A stretch of 55,142 nt of DNA from Alloyangia mangrovi. Its GTDB lineage: Bacteria; Pseudomonadota; Alphaproteobacteria; Rhodobacterales; Rhodobacteraceae. Each line of letters opens with the position of its first letter. The first letter of the stretch is position 1. The stretch is taken from assembly GCF_002300555.2 (NCBI RefSeq), contig NZ_NTHN02000035.1, positions 1-55,142 of the forward strand, written 5' to 3'. The notes under the pieces were generated by a model. That model was not told the DNA's origin. It ran no database searches and was given only the letters and a program-made list of their open reading frames with translations. This document shows, one piece after another, positions 53,536 to 55,142 of the stretch. Position numbers and translations under genes: made by a program.

Positions 53536-54183
53536 TCAGACGACGACGTAGCCGTCGGCTTTGGGGTCGTAGCATTCCAGCGACCCGCTGCCGATGTCGT
53601 GCCACAGGCCGTGGATCGACAGGTCCTGCGATTCGACGGCCTCGCGCACGAAGGGGAAGGTCATCAGGTTCTCGAGCGAGACCAGCACCGATTCCTTTTC
53701 CAGCGCGCGAGCCATGTCCTCGGGCTTGCGTTCGACCACGCGGTCGTAGCCGGGGCGCAGGATGTCCATCCAGCGCCCGACGAAGCTCGACTTCTCCTCG
53801 AGTTGGGGTGCATTGCCCGAGCACATGTCGAGGCAGCCCTTCACGCCGCCGCAGCTGGAGTGGCCCATGACAATGACATGGGCGACCTTGAGCGCGGTGA
53901 CCGCATATTCGACCGCCGCCGAGGTGCCGTGCTGCTGGCCGTCGGGCTTGTAGGGCGGCACGAGGTTGGCGATGTTGCGGTGAATGAAGAACTCGCCGGT
54001 GTCCGCCCCGAAGATCGAGGTGACGTGCACCCGGCTGTCGCAGCACGAGATGATCATGGCGCGCGGGTGCTGACCCTCCGAGGCGAGGCGTCGGTACCAC
54101 GCGGAGTTCTCGGCATAGCTGGTCGCCTTCCAGCCCTGGAACCTCTGAACAAGGTAGGTGGGTAGCGGTTTGGCGTTGTGCAT
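53536..54183 (-). CDS. Beta-class carbonic anhydrase
   Basis: A 215-residue beta-carbonic anhydrase. Zinc ligands are Cys47 (ISCCDSRV, with Asp49-Arg51 as the catalytic dyad), His108 and Cys111 (VMGHSSCGGVKG). IHRNIANLVPP and TSAAVEYAVTALK are conserved. It interconverts CO2 and bicarbonate in the cytosol. TTGGAGGA precedes ATG 54183, which is chosen over the longer reading. Confidence 0.96.
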   Translation of the reverse strand: MHNAKPLPTYLVQRFQGWKATSYAENSAWYRRLASEGQHPRAMIISCCDSRVHVTSIFGADTGEFFIHRNIANLVPPYKPDGQQHGTSAAVEYAVTALKVAHVIVMGHSSCGGVKGCLDMCSGNAPQLEEKSSFVGRWMDILRPGYDRVVERKPEDMARALEKESVLVSLENLMTFPFVREAVESQDLSIHGLWHDIGSGSLECYDPKADGYVVV

Positions 54184-54331
54184 CTCGATCCTCCAAGCAA
54201 CTTGAAGCCTTGGACGGAATACGCGGGATTGTCGCGGAATTCGAGAGAAGAAACACCGACATCTAACCTTTTGGGAACTTGGGCCCGCTATGACGGCGCT
54301 GCCGTGGGGGCGCAGAGATGAGGAGAGGGCG

Positions 54332-54754
54332 GTGACCAAATCGCTGACGTCCGGCCCCGCAGGCGCCAGGGCGGTGACCCAGATCGCTGTGCTCGCACCC
54401 TTCGAGAAGGCCGGGCTCGACCCGCAGCCGCTCGAGGAGATCTTCGCCCGGCTCGGCCCGTCCGACGCGGAAAATGCTTTATGCCGCGCGATGGAGGAGC
54501 TGGCCTATCGGCTCGGCGAGCTTGATCGGGTCCACGCGCAGGGCCGCTGGCAGGATGCCTCCCGGCATGCGCGCGAGCTCGGCGGGATCGCGAAATGTCT
54601 TGGCATGTGCTCGGTCGCGCGGATTTCCGAGGATGTGCTGACCTGCCTCGACGATGGCGACCTCGTGGCGCTGGCGGCCACCGTGGCGCGGCTCGGCCGG
54701 GTCGGGGAGCGATCGCTCTACGCCATATGGGACATGGAGGATCAGGGGGTCTGA
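54332..54754 (+). CDS. HPt-like helical protein, phospho-His position altered
   Basis: A 140-residue all-helical protein from GTG 54332 (GAGGAGAGGGCG upstream; ATG 54290 is possible). ARELGGIAKCLGM at about 80-92 matches the HPt motif HxLKGxAxxLG in its Leu, Gly, Ala and Leu-Gly positions, but the aligned His is Arg81, with a His two residues earlier. It follows the divergent carbonic anhydrase gene. It may be a phosphorelay relic or a protein-binding module; the HPt assignment is tentative. Confidence 0.55.
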   Translation: MTKSLTSGPAGARAVTQIAVLAPFEKAGLDPQPLEEIFARLGPSDAENALCRAMEELAYRLGELDRVHAQGRWQDASRHARELGGIAKCLGMCSVARISEDVLTCLDDGDLVALAATVARLGRVGERSLYAIWDMEDQGV

Positions 54755-54894
54755 GGCCCGGCGCGCGCCCGGCGGGTTCGGGGGCGCCTGCGTCTTCTCA
54801 CGCGGGCGTCACCGCCGGAGGTTCCGGCGGCCCGCCCCCTTGCGGGTGCCGCTGGCTCCGATAGGCTCGGCGCAAACCGACCAAGGGGACCTTC

Positions 54895-55142
54895 ATGAAC
54901 CTGACTTTCGCACCCGCCGACGCCGGCGCCCTGCCGCTGCATGTGATCGAGGCCGAGGCGCTGGAGAGCTGGCTGGCAGACCAGCCCGCACGCGTGCGCA
55001 CCTGGGTGGAGGCCAGCGGCTTCGCGGGCGAGATCGGCAATGCGCTGATGATTCCCGGCGAGAGCGGCGCTCCCGAGGCAGCTCTGCTCGGCTATGGCAC
55101 CGCCGCCCGCCGCCGCCGCACCCGCTTCGCGCTGGCCGCCGG
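54895..55142 (+). CDS. Leucyl aminopeptidase family protein (M17), 5' part
   Basis: The first 82 codons of a gene that runs off the window. MNLTFAPADAGALPLHVIEAEALESWLADQ and the later GALMIPGESGAPEAALLGYG-like segment resemble the N-terminal domain of alphaproteobacterial M17 aminopeptidases. The metal-binding catalytic domain would lie beyond the edge. AAGGGGA precedes the ATG at 54895. Confidence 0.65.
   Translation, partial: MNLTFAPADAGALPLHVIEAEALESWLADQPARVRTWVEASGFAGEIGNALMIPGESGAPEAALLGYGTAARRRRTRFALAA

Overview
The window is about 55 kb of GC-rich chromosome (clearly above 60% G+C by eye). It looks like a member of the Rhodobacteraceae/Roseobacteraceae (Alphaproteobacteria), possibly close to Salipiger, but genus is a guess. 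The evidence is the gene order rpoZ-relA/spoT-DUF2062-pdxJ-acpS-lepB-rnc-era with recO and pgsA nearby, a DinB with an N-terminal zinc-finger, DUF1491/DUF2125/DUF3775/DUF4186 proteins typical of the group, and a ChoX choline-binding protein. I see no rRNA, tRNA, CRISPR array, insertion sequence, prophage or plasmid gene. This is mostly core chromosome.

Layout. 0-9.3 kb: NUDIX hydrolase, dinB, mutL-rmuC, a YigZ/DUF4186/YbaK run with 4-bp overlaps, ada, rhodanese. 9.4-12.4 kb: FadR-type regulator, moaE-moaD-pgsA, recO. 12.6-22.2 kb: the conserved minus-strand block DUF1491-era-EamA-rnc-lepB-acpS-pdxJ-DUF2062-relA/spoT-rpoZ, then folK. 22.3-26.5 kb: plus-strand NYN protein, YqaA, ispH, ACT protein, DUF3429, rnhA, TRIC-like channel. 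26.6-30.8 kb: PatB/MalY aminotransferase, three tandem deformylase genes, fmt and a small membrane protein (N-terminal formyl-Met cycle). 30.9-43 kb: glutathionyl-hydroquinone reductase, a degenerate receiver protein, lytic transglycosylase, amidase, UbiH-like hydroxylase, DUF2125, SDR plus crotonase pair, NIT-domain chemoreceptor, ChoX. 43-55 kb: adenine deaminase, small proteins, dapD, glyoxalase, PLP dehydratase, LOG-family protein, WbpM/CapD-type epimerase, asd, a hairpin-rich intergenic stretch with a 47-codon ORF, beta-carbonic anhydrase, an HPt-like protein and the start of a leucyl aminopeptidase.

Sequence quality. Four genes (dinB, an alpha/beta-hydrolase gene, ispH, ade) are each broken by exactly one extra base inside a G (or C) run of seven or eight. 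I found no other run that long inside a gene. Because ispH is normally essential, base-calling error is more likely than four true mutations. A fifth gene (PLP dehydratase) seems to have lost one base near its 3' end.

The most interesting non-textbook signals are: (1) a 3'-end element just after stop codons, made of TTCTTCTAGGT-like and AAATATCCCGGGG-like blocks followed by hairpins whose sequence changes while pairing is kept; (2) a second 3'-end family of twin TTCGAA-type hairpins; (3) a deformylase paralogue that lost its metal-binding Cys and catalytic Glu; (4) an 11-codon leader ORF overlapping the DUF3429 start; (5) the hairpin-rich locus at 52.38-53.22 kb; and (6) several proteins lacking the active-site residues of their families (receiver, HPt-like, crotonase, alpha/beta-hydrolase).
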